From positions 1 through 64,000 of the forward strand of contig JACRCN010000009.1 in NCBI GenBank assembly GCA_016219005.1: a stretch of DNA of 64,000 nt. Reading direction: 5' to 3'. The notes beneath the pieces are model-generated. The model was not told the DNA's origin. It did not search any database and saw only the letters and a list, made by a program, of their open reading frames with translations. The stretch's first letter is position 1; every line of letters begins with the position of its first letter. A program made the position numbers and the translations under genes. Shown here piece by piece: positions 8,178-16,919 of this stretch. This DNA comes from Deltaproteobacteria bacterium. Its GTDB lineage: Bacteria; Desulfobacterota; Desulfobacteria; Desulfobacterales; SpSt-501.

Positions 8178-8714
8178 TCACGGCACGGACTCGGCGGCCT
8201 CGACCAGTGCGGCAACGATCTCGCGACAAAACGCCGGAATGTCAGCCACGACCCGTCCCCAGACAAGATGGCCCTCTCGAAACGCGGGTGCATCCACCCA
8301 CGTCGCTCCCGCATTGACCAAGTCATCTTTGATGCCCAGCGAGCCCGTGGCCCGTCGGCCGCGCACGATCCCCGCCGAAATCGCCACCAGCCCGCCATGG
8401 CAAATAATCCCCAGGGTCTTGCCCGCCGCATCCATCTCCCGGATCAATCTTGTCACCGCCGCGTAACGGCGCAATTTGTCGGGTGCCCAACCGCCGGGCA
8501 CGACCACGGCGAACAAATCACGGCTCTGAAGCGACTCAATGCGGGTAGCGGGTATGATTTCCAGTCCATTCTTGCCGCGGATCGGCTTGAGCTCAAGCCC
8601 GGCGGCGATGACGTCGGCGCCTTCCTCCTGAAGGCGCATGCAGGGGACATGGAATTCGAGTTCTTCGACCCCCTCGGCGAGGAGGAACGCGATCCGTTTT
8701 CCAGTGAGCCGCAT
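8178..8714 (-). CDS. DJ-1/PfpI family protein
   Basis: 178 residues with the flavodoxin-like DJ-1/PfpI fold. The nucleophile elbow IICHGG has C105-H106, and an acidic partner lies in GVEELE near the N-terminus, as in PfpI/YhbO-type intracellular proteases and glyoxalases. Exact chemistry cannot be read from sequence; members include proteases, deglycases/glyoxalases and chaperones. The ATG at 8714 is preceded by AAAGGAAG. It is the second gene after murJ, only 20 bases downstream, so the two are probably co-transcribed. Confidence 0.85.
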   Translation of the reverse strand: MRLTGKRIAFLLAEGVEELEFHVPCMRLQEEGADVIAAGLELKPIRGKNGLEIIPATRIESLQSRDLFAVVVPGGWAPDKLRRYAAVTRLIREMDAAGKTLGIICHGGLVAISAGIVRGRRATGSLGIKDDLVNAGATWVDAPAFREGHLVWGRVVADIPAFCREIVAALVEAAESVP

Positions 8715-8734
8715 ACGAGGCTTCCTTTCAGGTT

Positions 8735-10342
8735 TCAACGCGGAGCACGGTTGGAACGCCCGGCTGAATTTGAGAACTTCCGCTGAACCGCCTGAACGAG
8801 CCGGTCCGTGAGGTCGGTGATCTCGGTGATCTTCAACCCGTAGCCCGAAAGCAGCATGAGCCCGGCAAACGCCAACCCCACCAGGGCCGAGACCGCCAGG
8901 CTGCCGGCCAGACTCGCCGCATCGAAAACCTCCAGCAACAGCTCCCGGAGAGCCGCCAAGACCGCCGCTATCCCCACGCCCAGCAGGCCCATCTTGAGGT
9001 AAAACCCGTAGACCCCGCCCTGGCCGTCGTTGCGGCTGCGCCGGCTCCACAGGCAGTACAAGACGGCGACCTGCAGGATCCCCGACAGCGACACCGCAGC
9101 GGCGACCCCGCTGGTCCCCATCAGGAACAGCCCCAAAAAGTAGACCGGAATGCAGGCCAGGACCGCACCGGTCCCGAACAGGGCGGGGACCAGGGTGTTG
9201 CGGGTGGCGTAGTAGCCCCTGACGACCACCGTGTAGGCCGCAAACGCAAATGCCCCCGCCAGGAACCACACCAGGACCTCGGCCGTCAGCGTTGTGGCGG
9301 CAGGGTCGAAACGCCCCCGCTGAAAGAGGATGCGCACGACCTCGCGGCTCAGTACCATGAGCATGGCCGCCACCGGGATAAGCAGGGCCAGGTAACGCAG
9401 GGTGCGGTTCAGCAGCCGGTTCAGCTCGGGCAGGTTGTTCTCCGCCGCCAGGCGGGCCATGGTCGGGAAGGAAGCCGTGCCCACGGCCTGGCCGAAGAGC
9501 CCCACCAGGATGAGCATCACTCGCAGGCTGAAGTTCAGCACTGCAATGCCCCCGGCGGGCAGGTAGGAGCCAAAGCAGCGGAAAAGGAATTCCGTGGAAA
9601 AGGTCATGGTCAGGCCCACCATGAGCGGCAGCGTGAGCCGGACGTATTCCTTCAGGTCGGGGTGAGTCCAACTCCAGGCGGGCCGAAACCGCAGGCCGAG
9701 CCGGCGCGCCCCTGCGACCTGCACGGCAAAGTTGCCCAGGAAGGCCCCGACCAGCACCCCCCACGCGAACCCCTCTACCCCCAGCCAGGGCCTCAGCAGC
9801 AGGCCGCCGGCGATGATGCCAAGGTTGTAGATCAGCGGGGCCAGGGCCGGCAGGAAAAACCGCTCGCGCGCGAACTGGACCGCCATGAGCAATCCACCGG
9901 CGAAAAACGCGATCTGGGCGGGCAGGATGATGCGGGTCATGCGCACCGCCGCCTCGAAAACGTCGGGCTCCTGCAGGCCCGGCGCCGCGAGCGATACCAG
10001 GACCGGCGCAAACACCATGGCGACAGCGGTCCCTGCCACGGCGCAAGTGCCGAAAACGCACAGGATGATGGAGAAGGACCGCGAGGCCTCGTCCTCGCGC
10101 TGCCGGACCAGGTGGCGCGTGAAAATCGGGATGAACGTCACGGACAGGAAACCGCTGGCCAGAACGTGGTTGAGCACCTCCGGAAGGATGAACGCAATCT
10201 GGTAGGCATCCACCTCGTGCCCGGCGCCGCCCACGTAAGCGATGCTCATCTCGCGCACGAGCCCGACGATACGGCTCAGGAAGACCGAGCCCATCATGAT
10301 CAGCGAGGCCATGCCGACGTTTTTGTATGCGGATGAGGACAT
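8735..10342 (-). CDS. murJ: Lipid II flippase MurJ
   Basis: 535 residues, polytopic with about 14 hydrophobic segments. The N-terminus shows the MurJ/MviN pattern (VGMASLIMMGSVFLSRIVGLVRE then AYVGG and DAYQIAFILPEVLNHVLASG), and the Arg-rich central cavity signature (FSTEFLFRCFGS) is present. MurJ moves undecaprenyl-linked peptidoglycan precursor across the inner membrane. ATG 10342 is preferred; a GTG at 10357 is in frame upstream, but neither has a clear ribosome site. The length is slightly above the usual 510-520 residues. The downstream partner is the DJ-1/PfpI gene. Confidence 0.92.
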   Translation of the reverse strand: MSSSAYKNVGMASLIMMGSVFLSRIVGLVREMSIAYVGGAGHEVDAYQIAFILPEVLNHVLASGFLSVTFIPIFTRHLVRQREDEASRSFSIILCVFGTCAVAGTAVAMVFAPVLVSLAAPGLQEPDVFEAAVRMTRIILPAQIAFFAGGLLMAVQFARERFFLPALAPLIYNLGIIAGGLLLRPWLGVEGFAWGVLVGAFLGNFAVQVAGARRLGLRFRPAWSWTHPDLKEYVRLTLPLMVGLTMTFSTEFLFRCFGSYLPAGGIAVLNFSLRVMLILVGLFGQAVGTASFPTMARLAAENNLPELNRLLNRTLRYLALLIPVAAMLMVLSREVVRILFQRGRFDPAATTLTAEVLVWFLAGAFAFAAYTVVVRGYYATRNTLVPALFGTGAVLACIPVYFLGLFLMGTSGVAAAVSLSGILQVAVLYCLWSRRSRNDGQGGVYGFYLKMGLLGVGIAAVLAALRELLLEVFDAASLAGSLAVSALVGLAFAGLMLLSGYGLKITEITDLTDRLVQAVQRKFSNSAGRSNRAPR

Positions 10343-10519
10343 GGGCGATACCGGCACCCGGTGCGGGGTTCATGGCGCAAGGCAGTGACCGCCACGGGTG
10401 AAGATAAAACAACCCCCTGCACCCCGCGCCTTGCGCCCTTTGTTTCCCGCCGCCATCCTTAACTGATATCCACCCCAACAATCAACCCCGATCTCGACTG
10501 GCCGGGAGCAGGCAGCTCC

Positions 10520-10548
10520 TTGACTTCACAGGCCCGATTTCCTATATG
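10520..10548 (+). promoter_or_regulatory. Sigma-70 type promoter upstream of the phosphatidyltransferase
   Basis: TTGACT (10520-10525), 17-base spacer, TATATG (10543-10548). It lies 250 bases upstream of the start at 10796, with the palindromic repeat in the leader between them. Confidence 0.5.
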
Positions 10549-10589
10549 AGAAGGCGTGTTCACCGGGCCGTACACCGGCAGTTTCACTA

Positions 10590-10729
10590 GAAGCTATCTC
10601 AAAAATGCATCTGACAGTCGCCGGCGGCGTTGCACGCCTCTGAAAAATGCGCACAACCTGCCGCAGCCGGGCTTTTCATCGGCGTGCGCCTTGCCCTCGG
10701 CTGTGATCTGCTGTTTTTGAGATGGCTTC
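10590..10729. repeat. 140-bp imperfect palindromic element
   Basis: Ends in GAAGCTATCTCAAAAA (10590-10605) and TTTTTGAGATGGCTTC (10714-10729), which pair at 15 of 16 positions. The interior continues as an imperfect palindrome (a GCACGCC block and a TGAAAA block recur in opposite orientation), so the transcript would fold into one long hairpin. It probably lies within the leader of the downstream gene. The structure is typical of a MITE or a BIME-like unit; no transposase is nearby. Confidence 0.7.
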
Positions 10730-10748
10730 CATCCACGCAACGGCGGAT

Positions 10749-10776
10749 CACGGCCTGAGGTGCCGTTTTTCAACTC
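10749..10776 (-). repeat. GTTGAAAAAC-type repeat motif, copy 1
   Basis: On the minus strand this reads GGGAGTTGAAAAACGGCACC followed by TCAGGCC. Related copies occur at 50250-50390 and 60284-60310. See the findings for the alignment of the three. Confidence 0.55.
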
Positions 10777-10795
10777 CCTGTGAGAGGCTCTTCCC

Positions 10796-12292
10796 ATGGC
10801 CGACAGCAGCCGCCGCATCCCGCAGAAGATCACGGCCATCCTGGTTTACGGCCGCCTGCCGCTCGTATTCGGGGGCATGCTGTGCGCCGTGGCCGTGATG
10901 TGGGACCGCAACCCCGCCCTGTACACGCTCGGGGTCATTCTGCTGCTGATCTCCATGACCTTCGACCTGGTCGACGGCTGGTTCGCCGCGCGCCATTATC
11001 CCCATCCCCAGATGGCCGAACTGGCCGACCGCATCCTGGACAAGCTTGTCTATTCGATCATTTTTCCGCTGGTGGCGGTTGGCGCCATGTGGCGACTGCA
11101 CTACGTCGTGTCGGACCCCAAGAAGACCGAGCTGCTGCACGCCATCCTGGTGCTGTTCCTGGCGGTGACGGTGCTGGTGCGGGACAACTTCGCCCACTTC
11201 ATGCGCGGAGTAGCGCTGCGTTTCGAACAGGAAATCGAATACCGCGAATTTGCCAGGTTGCGGACGATCGTGGCCGCGCCGGTCGGCGCCCTGCTCTACG
11301 CCTATGCCTTCTATATCCCGAACGGCTCCCCCTCCCTGCTGTATGACTGGGTGTCGAAGCTGGGCAACACGCCGCTGCGCACGATGTTTTTCATCGAGAT
11401 CATCTTTTTCATCATCAACTTCGCCTCCATCGCGAGCCTCATCCGGCGATACGGGACCCTCTGCCTGAACGAGCTGTGCCTCGGCAACCAGGCCCTGCGC
11501 CGCAGGATCCTGGCCTTCTTCCCGAACGCCCTGACGGTGATGAACGCCATGATGGGGCTGATGGCGGTCTTTTTCGCTTACCAGGACCGCATTCGCGAGG
11601 CGTCGCTGTTTCTGATCGGGGCCGCCTTGTTCGACAAGCTGGACGGTGCGGTCGCCCGCCGGCTCGGCCTGACCGAACCCCTCCCCGGCGAGGTGCGCAA
11701 GCCCCGCGCCGTGAACCTGGGAGGGCTGCTCGACGACATCTCCGATGCGGTCAGCTTCTGCATCGCCCCGGCCTGGATCTTCTACATCGCCTTGTCGGAC
11801 TATCCCGACCCGTTCGTCCGGACGCTGCCCCTCGGCTGGGTCGCCCTGGCCTATGCCCTGGCCGGTATCGGCCGCCTGGCGTATTTCACCCTGGACAAGG
11901 CCCCCATCCCCGGTTTCTTCAAAGGATTGCCGACCCCCGCGGCCGCTCTGCTCGTCATCGCCCCGATGATCCTCTTCAATCAGGTTCCGAACGACGCCCC
12001 GGACTACGAACGGTTCTGGGCGGTTTTTTCCTTCGGGATGATGATCGCCTCCAGCGTCGTCATGAACTTATACCCGATCCGTTACATCCACATCGGCCGC
12101 TTCATGAGCCGGCACCCCTGGATGGCCCGCAGCGGGCTTATTCTGCTGCTGTGTTCGGTGTTCACCCCTTTTTACGGGTATCTGTTTTTGGCCAGCATGC
12201 TCTTTTATGCGATCTCGCCGCTCATCACCCGGCGGGTCGACCCGCAAGATGCCGCCCGCGAGACCCGCGCCAAACCCGCCGGCATTCCGTGA
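10796..12292 (+). CDS. Two-module CDP-alcohol phosphatidyltransferase, PssA-like C-terminal half
   Basis: 498 residues, many hydrophobic segments. The C-terminal half has the complete CDP-alcohol phosphatidyltransferase motif: D280-KL-DG-AVAR, then G309-GLL-D313-DIS-D317, followed by AVSFCIAPA, which is characteristic of CDP-diacylglycerol-serine O-phosphatidyltransferase (PssA type II). The N-terminal half carries a second, degenerate version: DLVDGWFAAR (one residue inserted) and A-ELA-D78-RIL-D82 (Gly replaced by Ala). Thus one active and one probably non-catalytic or differently specific module are fused. Single-domain PssA proteins are about 250 residues, so the length fits duplication. 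The product would be phosphatidylserine or a related phospholipid in the inner membrane. GAGAGG precedes ATG 10796. Confidence 0.75.
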   Translation: MADSSRRIPQKITAILVYGRLPLVFGGMLCAVAVMWDRNPALYTLGVILLLISMTFDLVDGWFAARHYPHPQMAELADRILDKLVYSIIFPLVAVGAMWRLHYVVSDPKKTELLHAILVLFLAVTVLVRDNFAHFMRGVALRFEQEIEYREFARLRTIVAAPVGALLYAYAFYIPNGSPSLLYDWVSKLGNTPLRTMFFIEIIFFIINFASIASLIRRYGTLCLNELCLGNQALRRRILAFFPNALTVMNAMMGLMAVFFAYQDRIREASLFLIGAALFDKLDGAVARRLGLTEPLPGEVRKPRAVNLGGLLDDISDAVSFCIAPAWIFYIALSDYPDPFVRTLPLGWVALAYALAGIGRLAYFTLDKAPIPGFFKGLPTPAAALLVIAPMILFNQVPNDAPDYERFWAVFSFGMMIASSVVMNLYPIRYIHIGRFMSRHPWMARSGLILLLCSVFTPFYGYLFLASMLFYAISPLITRRVDPQDAARETRAKPAGIP

Positions 12293-12350
12293 TCCGGCGA
12301 GCGTCCCCGGCCCGCAGCCATTTTGCCCTCCCCCTCCTCGGGGGCAGACC

Positions 12351-12379
12351 TTGCCAGATGTTCTAAATTGCAGTATGGT
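12351..12379 (+). promoter_or_regulatory. Sigma-70 type promoter of the activase operon
   Basis: TTGCCA (12351-12356), 17-base spacer, TATGGT (12374-12379). It is placed about 160 bases before the activase start and after the end of the preceding gene. Confidence 0.5.
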
Positions 12380-12539
12380 TCGCCGTCGGTTGAACTGCGC
12401 CGCACCGGTTGATTGAGTCTCCGGGGCGACGCGTCCCAAAGAGGCCCTATTGCCGCGACGCGCACAGCGGCAGGGGCGTCTTTCCAGTCAATTTTTCACA
12501 CGCAGCCCGTTTCACAATTTCGCTTCGCCAAAGGCACAC

Positions 12540-15500
12540 ATGGCCAAGACAATGAAAGCGCTGGGGCTCTGTATGGGCGCTTCCACCGTTTCCCTGGTCC
12601 AGGTGGAACAGGATCTAAACGCCCCCGGCATGCCTTCGCCGCGCATCATCCAGCATTCCCTTCACACGCACGAGGGGGATCCCAAGCGCACCCTGGTGCG
12701 GGCGCTGGCCGGGCTGGACATGCGCGCGTTCGACCGGATCGCCGCCACCGGCCGCAAGTTCTGCCGGTTTGTCAACCTCACCTCCGTCTCGGAGCCCGAG
12801 GCGGTCGAAACCGCCTACCCCTTCGTCAAACCTCCCGGGGTCGACTGCCCGGCGGTGGTCTCCGCCGGCGGCGAGACGTTCATGGTCTACGTGCTGGACC
12901 GGACGGGGCGCATCCGCAACGTCGTCACCGGCAACAAGTGCGCCTCCGGCACCGGCGAGTTTTTCCTGCAGCAGCTGCGGCGCATGAACGTCAGCCTGGA
13001 AGAGGCCGCCCAGTGGGCGGGGGTGGAAACCCCGCACCACGTGTCGGGGCGCTGCTCGGTGTTCTGCAAGTCCGACTGCACCCACGCCACGAACAAGGGT
13101 ATCCCCAAAGCCCAGGTCGCTGCCGGCCTGTGCAAGATGATGGCCAACAAGATTCTCGAACTGCTTAAGAAGGTCGAACGCCGGGACATCATGGTGGTCG
13201 GCGGCACGGCCCAAAACCGCATGATGATCGAATACCTGCGCCAGGAGATCCCGGGGCTGATCGTGCCCGCGCAGGCGCCGTACCTGGAGGCGCTGGGGGC
13301 CGCCCTGTGGGCATTGTCCCATGAGACCGCCCCCTTCACCGGGGTCGACGCGCTTTTTGCCGGCGAGGCCCACATCTTCGCCAGCCTGGCGCCGCTGGAT
13401 GATTTCTCCGGCATGGTGGAGTTCAAAACCATCGAACGCGGCACCCTCCGAACGGGAGACGTCTGTATCCTGGGCCTCGACGTGGGCTCCACCACCACCA
13501 AGTCCGTGCTGCTGCGACGATCCGACCACGCCCTGCTGGCCTCCGTGTACCTGCGCACGAACGGCGACCCGGTGGGCGCATCGCGCCAGTGCTACCGCGC
13601 GATCCTCGAGCAGGTGCGGCAGCAGGTGAACCCGGAGGCCTTCCGCATCGCGGGCCTGGGGGTGTGCGGGTCGGGCCGGCAGATCGCGGGGCTGCACGCC
13701 CTCACGGACGGTGTCATCAACGAGATCATCGCCCATGCCGCGGCGGCGGTCTATTTCGACCCCCGGGTGGACACCCTTTTCGAAATCGGCGGCCAGGACG
13801 CCAAGTACACCTACATCACCAACTCGGTTCCCTCCGATTACGCCATGAACGAAGCCTGCTCGGCGGGCACGGGCTCTTTCCTGGAGGAATCGGCCTTCGA
13901 GACCCTCGGGGTGAAAATGGAGGAAATCGCCGAGATCGCCTTGAGGGGCCGGCGCCCCCCCAATTTCAACGACCAGTGCGCCGCCTTCATCGCCTCGGAC
14001 ATCAAGAACGCCATCCACGAGGGCGTGGCCCAAGAGGACATCGTGGCCGGCCTGGTGTACTCGATCTGCATGAACTACGCGAACCGCGTCAAGGGCAACC
14101 GGCCGGTGGGCGAGAAAGTCTTCATGCAGGGCGGCGTGTGTTACAACCGCGCCGTGCCCCTGGCCATGGCCGCCCTGGTCGGCAAACCCATCATCGTCCC
14201 GCCGGAACCTGGCCTGATGGGGGCCTTTGGTGTGGCCCTCGAGGTCCAGAAGCGGATCGAAAACGGCCTCATGGCCGAACAGCACTTCGACCTTGCAACC
14301 CTCGCCGGCCGCGAGGTCGCCCACGGCAAAGCGTTCACGTGCCGGGGCGGCCAGGAGAAATGCGACCGGCGCTGTGCCATTGCCGTCATCGAGGTGGAAA
14401 ACCGGAAATACCCGTTCGGCGGGGCCTGCAACCGCTATTACAACCTGCGCCACAACGTCCACTACGACGTCGACCGGCTCGACTTGGTGAGTTTGCGCCG
14501 GCGGCTCGTGTTCGAAACCTACGGCGTGCCGGCCGGCCGGGCGGCCGTGCGGGCGCCCCGGGGACGGGTCGGCCTCAACCGCAGTTTTCTTGTCAACACC
14601 TACTACCCGCTCTATTCCAATTTCTTCAGCGCCCTGGGCTTCGAGGTCATCCTGCCCGAACGCCCCGCGCCGGAGGGGGTCGACCAGCGCGGCGCGGCCT
14701 TTTGCTACCCGGTGGAGCTGGCCCACGGCTTTTTCCACTCGCTGCTGGAAAGCGCCGACCCGCCGGAGTTCATTTTTCTGCCCCACTTTAGAGCCGTCCC
14801 GAACCTGAAGGACGGCGGCAGCAGCCAATCCCAGGTCTGCCCCCTGGTCCAGGGCGAGACCTTTTACCTGCAGAGCTCCTTCCGGCAGACCATCGGCCGG
14901 CTGAGCCGGCGCGGCACGCGGCTGCTGACGCCGCTCCTGGACCTCTCGCGCGGGCTTCCCAGCGCCGAGGAGCCGCTGCTGGAGACGGCCCGGCGCATGG
15001 GGGCGAGCCGTCCGGCGGCGCGCGCGGCCTTTGCCGCCGCCCTGAAGCGCCAACGCGACTGCTTCGCCGAGATGAAAGCGGTCGGCCGGCGCGTGCTGGC
15101 CGAGCTTCAGACCGACCCGGAGAAGCTTGCCGTGGTCATCCTGTCGCGGTCCTACAGCGGCTTCGCCGAGGAGGCCCACATGGGCATCCCGCACAAGTTC
15201 GCCTCGCGCGGAATCTCGGTCATGCCGCTCGACTTCCTGGACCTGGACTCGGAGCGCTCCAAGCGGCACATGTACTGGGGCATGGGCAAGTTCATCATGA
15301 AAGCCGCGCGCGTGGTGGAAAAGCACCCCCAGCTCTTCGGCACCTACATCACCAACTTTTCGTGCGGCCCGGACTCCTTCGTCATCGGCTATTTCCGCGA
15401 CATCATGGGCCGCAAGCCCTCCCTCACTTTGGAACTCGACAGTCACACGGCGGATGCCGGCCTGGAGACCCGAGTGGAGGCCTTCCTCGACATCGTCAAG

Positions 15501-16907
15501 GCCTACCGCCAGTTGCTGGCGCGGCGTCTGATCCCGCCGCGGCGCAGCGTCTTCACGCCGGCGCGTACGATTATCAATCGCGGCGCCACCCAGGTCCTCA
15601 CCTCCGCCGGCAAAGCCCTGCCGATGACCGACCCGCGGGTCACCGTGCTCATCCCCTCCATGGGCAAACTCGGCAGCGAAGCCTTTGCCGCCATCCTGCA
15701 GGGGTACGGCCTGCACGCCAAGGCCTACCGCGAGAACGACGAGGCCATCCTCAAGCTCGGCCGCGCCAACACCTCCTGCAAGGAGTGCCTGCCGCTGATC
15801 CTGACCACCGGAACTCTGCTGAGCTACATCAACAACGGCAAGCGGTCCGATGAGGTTCTGGTCTATTTCATGCCGACCGGATGCGGCCCGTGCCGCTTCG
15901 GCCAATACGCCATCTACATGGAGGACTTGATCCGGCGCCTGGAGATACCGGACGTGGCGCTGTTGGCGCTGTCCTCCGACAACTCCTACGTCGGCATGGA
16001 CAAGCACTTCGAGCGGCATGCCTGGTGGGCGGTGATCGTCTCGGACGTCATGGAGGACATCCGCTCGATGCTGCTGGCGAACGCCGCCGACCCCGCGGCC
16101 GCCATGGCCGTGTACACCGATGAGTGGGGACGGATCCTGCACGCTATGGAACGGGGAGATTTCGAGGTCCTGACCGGCCGGCTCGCCGCGTGCGCCGAGC
16201 GCCTGCGCGCCATTGCGCTCAAGCGCCCGCCGCGCACCGTGCCCACCATTTCCCTCTCCGGTGAGATCTTCGTCCGGCGCGACGCCCTCTCCCGCCAGTA
16301 CCTGACCGAGCGCCTGGCAGAGAAGGGGTTTGCCACCGTCTGCGCACCGGTAGGTGAGTGGGTGCACTACTGCAACTACATGGTCAACCATGGCCTCAAC
16401 CAGAATCCGATGACGCTCCGGCAGAAGCTTGACCTCAAACTGCGCAATTTTTTTCAGGCGAATTACGAAAGGCGGATCAAATCCATCCTGTCCCGATCGG
16501 GGCTGATCCACGCCGAATCACCGGACGTGGCCACCCTCATTCGCAACGCCAAGCCCTATGTGTCGTCCCACCTCGCCGGCGAGGCCGTCCTCACGGTGGG
16601 CGGGGCCATCTCCGAGATCGTCGACCACGCCTGCGGGGTCATCGCCATCGGGCCTTTCGGCTGCATGCCGAACCGCCTGTCCGAAGCCCTCCTGGGCGAG
16701 GCCATGACGGCCGGCGGCAAATTGCAGACCGACCCGGCCAACCCCACCCTGCGCGCGGTTCTGACCGACATCGAGGACCTGCCGTTTTTGGCCATCGAAA
16801 GCGACGGCTCGCCGTTCCCGCAGCTGATCAACGCGAAGCTCGAAACGTTTCTGCTCCGGGCCGAACGACTGCATCAGCGGATCATGACGGGCAGCGGAAA
16901 CGGCTGA
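12540..16907 (+). CDS. Giant acyl-CoA dehydratase activase (two BcrA/BadF ATPase modules plus DUF2229)
   Basis: 1455 residues. Two ASKHA-type BadF/BadG/BcrA/BcrD ATPase modules lie in tandem. The first (about 5-270) has KCASGTGEFF and SGRCSVFCKSDC; the second (about 310-580) has the clean signature ILGLDVGSTTTKS, EIGGQDAKY, NEACSAGTGSFLEE and FNDQCAAFIASDIKN, including the Cys pair that holds the bridging [4Fe-4S] cluster. After a Cys-rich linker comes the DUF2229 (CoA enzyme activase) region (FLVNTYYPLYSNFFSALGFEV) and a C-terminal part related to 2-hydroxyacyl-CoA dehydratase subunits, with NTSCKECLP and TGCGPCRFG cysteines. Such proteins use ATP hydrolysis to drive low-potential electron transfer; the physiological partner of these fused giants is largely unknown. 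ATG 12540 is chosen because homology begins there; the frame is open to 12450. It overlaps nothing and is 12 bases from the next gene. Confidence 0.88.
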   Translation: MAKTMKALGLCMGASTVSLVQVEQDLNAPGMPSPRIIQHSLHTHEGDPKRTLVRALAGLDMRAFDRIAATGRKFCRFVNLTSVSEPEAVETAYPFVKPPGVDCPAVVSAGGETFMVYVLDRTGRIRNVVTGNKCASGTGEFFLQQLRRMNVSLEEAAQWAGVETPHHVSGRCSVFCKSDCTHATNKGIPKAQVAAGLCKMMANKILELLKKVERRDIMVVGGTAQNRMMIEYLRQEIPGLIVPAQAPYLEALGAALWALSHETAPFTGVDALFAGEAHIFASLAPLDDFSGMVEFKTIERGTLRTGDVCILGLDVGSTTTKSVLLRRSDHALLASVYLRTNGDPVGASRQCYRAILEQVRQQVNPEAFRIAGLGVCGSGRQIAGLHALTDGVINEIIAHAAAAVYFDPRVDTLFEIGGQDAKYTYITNSVPSDYAMNEACSAGTGSFLEESAFETLGVKMEEIAEIALRGRRPPNFNDQCAAFIASDIKNAIHEGVAQEDIVAGLVYSICMNYANRVKGNRPVGEKVFMQGGVCYNRAVPLAMAALVGKPIIVPPEPGLMGAFGVALEVQKRIENGLMAEQHFDLATLAGREVAHGKAFTCRGGQEKCDRRCAIAVIEVENRKYPFGGACNRYYNLRHNVHYDVDRLDLVSLRRRLVFETYGVPAGRAAVRAPRGRVGLNRSFLVNTYYPLYSNFFSALGFEVILPERPAPEGVDQRGAAFCYPVELAHGFFHSLLESADPPEFIFLPHFRAVPNLKDGGSSQSQVCPLVQGETFYLQSSFRQTIGRLSRRGTRLLTPLLDLSRGLPSAEEPLLETARRMGASRPAARAAFAAALKRQRDCFAEMKAVGRRVLAELQTDPEKLAVVILSRSYSGFAEEAHMGIPHKFASRGISVMPLDFLDLDSERSKRHMYWGMGKFIMKAARVVEKHPQLFGTYITNFSCGPDSFVIGYFRDIMGRKPSLTLELDSHTADAGLETRVEAFLDIVKAYRQLLARRLIPPRRSVFTPARTIINRGATQVLTSAGKALPMTDPRVTVLIPSMGKLGSEAFAAILQGYGLHAKAYRENDEAILKLGRANTSCKECLPLILTTGTLLSYINNGKRSDEVLVYFMPTGCGPCRFGQYAIYMEDLIRRLEIPDVALLALSSDNSYVGMDKHFERHAWWAVIVSDVMEDIRSMLLANAADPAAAMAVYTDEWGRILHAMERGDFEVLTGRLAACAERLRAIALKRPPRTVPTISLSGEIFVRRDALSRQYLTERLAEKGFATVCAPVGEWVHYCNYMVNHGLNQNPMTLRQKLDLKLRNFFQANYERRIKSILSRSGLIHAESPDVATLIRNAKPYVSSHLAGEAVLTVGGAISEIVDHACGVIAIGPFGCMPNRLSEALLGEAMTAGGKLQTDPANPTLRAVLTDIEDLPFLAIESDGSPFPQLINAKLETFLLRAERLHQRIMTGSGNG

Positions 16908-16919
16908 GGATGACCCGAG

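Larger units (their letters stand above)
10358..10795. other. Intergenic region between murJ and the phosphatidyltransferase
   Basis: 438 bases. It holds a promoter (10520-10548), a 140-bp palindromic repeat (10590-10729) and a short GTTGAAAAAC-type repeat copy (about 10749-10776), each listed separately. I see no gene in it. Confidence 0.5.

Noticed and set aside
8178-10481. A single 767-codon open frame covering both DJ-1 and the murJ region on the minus strand.
   Set aside because: Only its last 178 codons make sense (DJ-1/PfpI); the rest is a shadow of murJ in another frame. The DJ-1 gene has its own start and ribosome site.
12615-16511. A 1298-codon open frame antisense to the acyl-CoA dehydratase activase.
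   Set aside because: It is the mirror of a GC-rich, strongly motif-bearing gene; the antisense translation has no recognisable domains and a Gly/Arg/His-rich composition typical of shadow frames.
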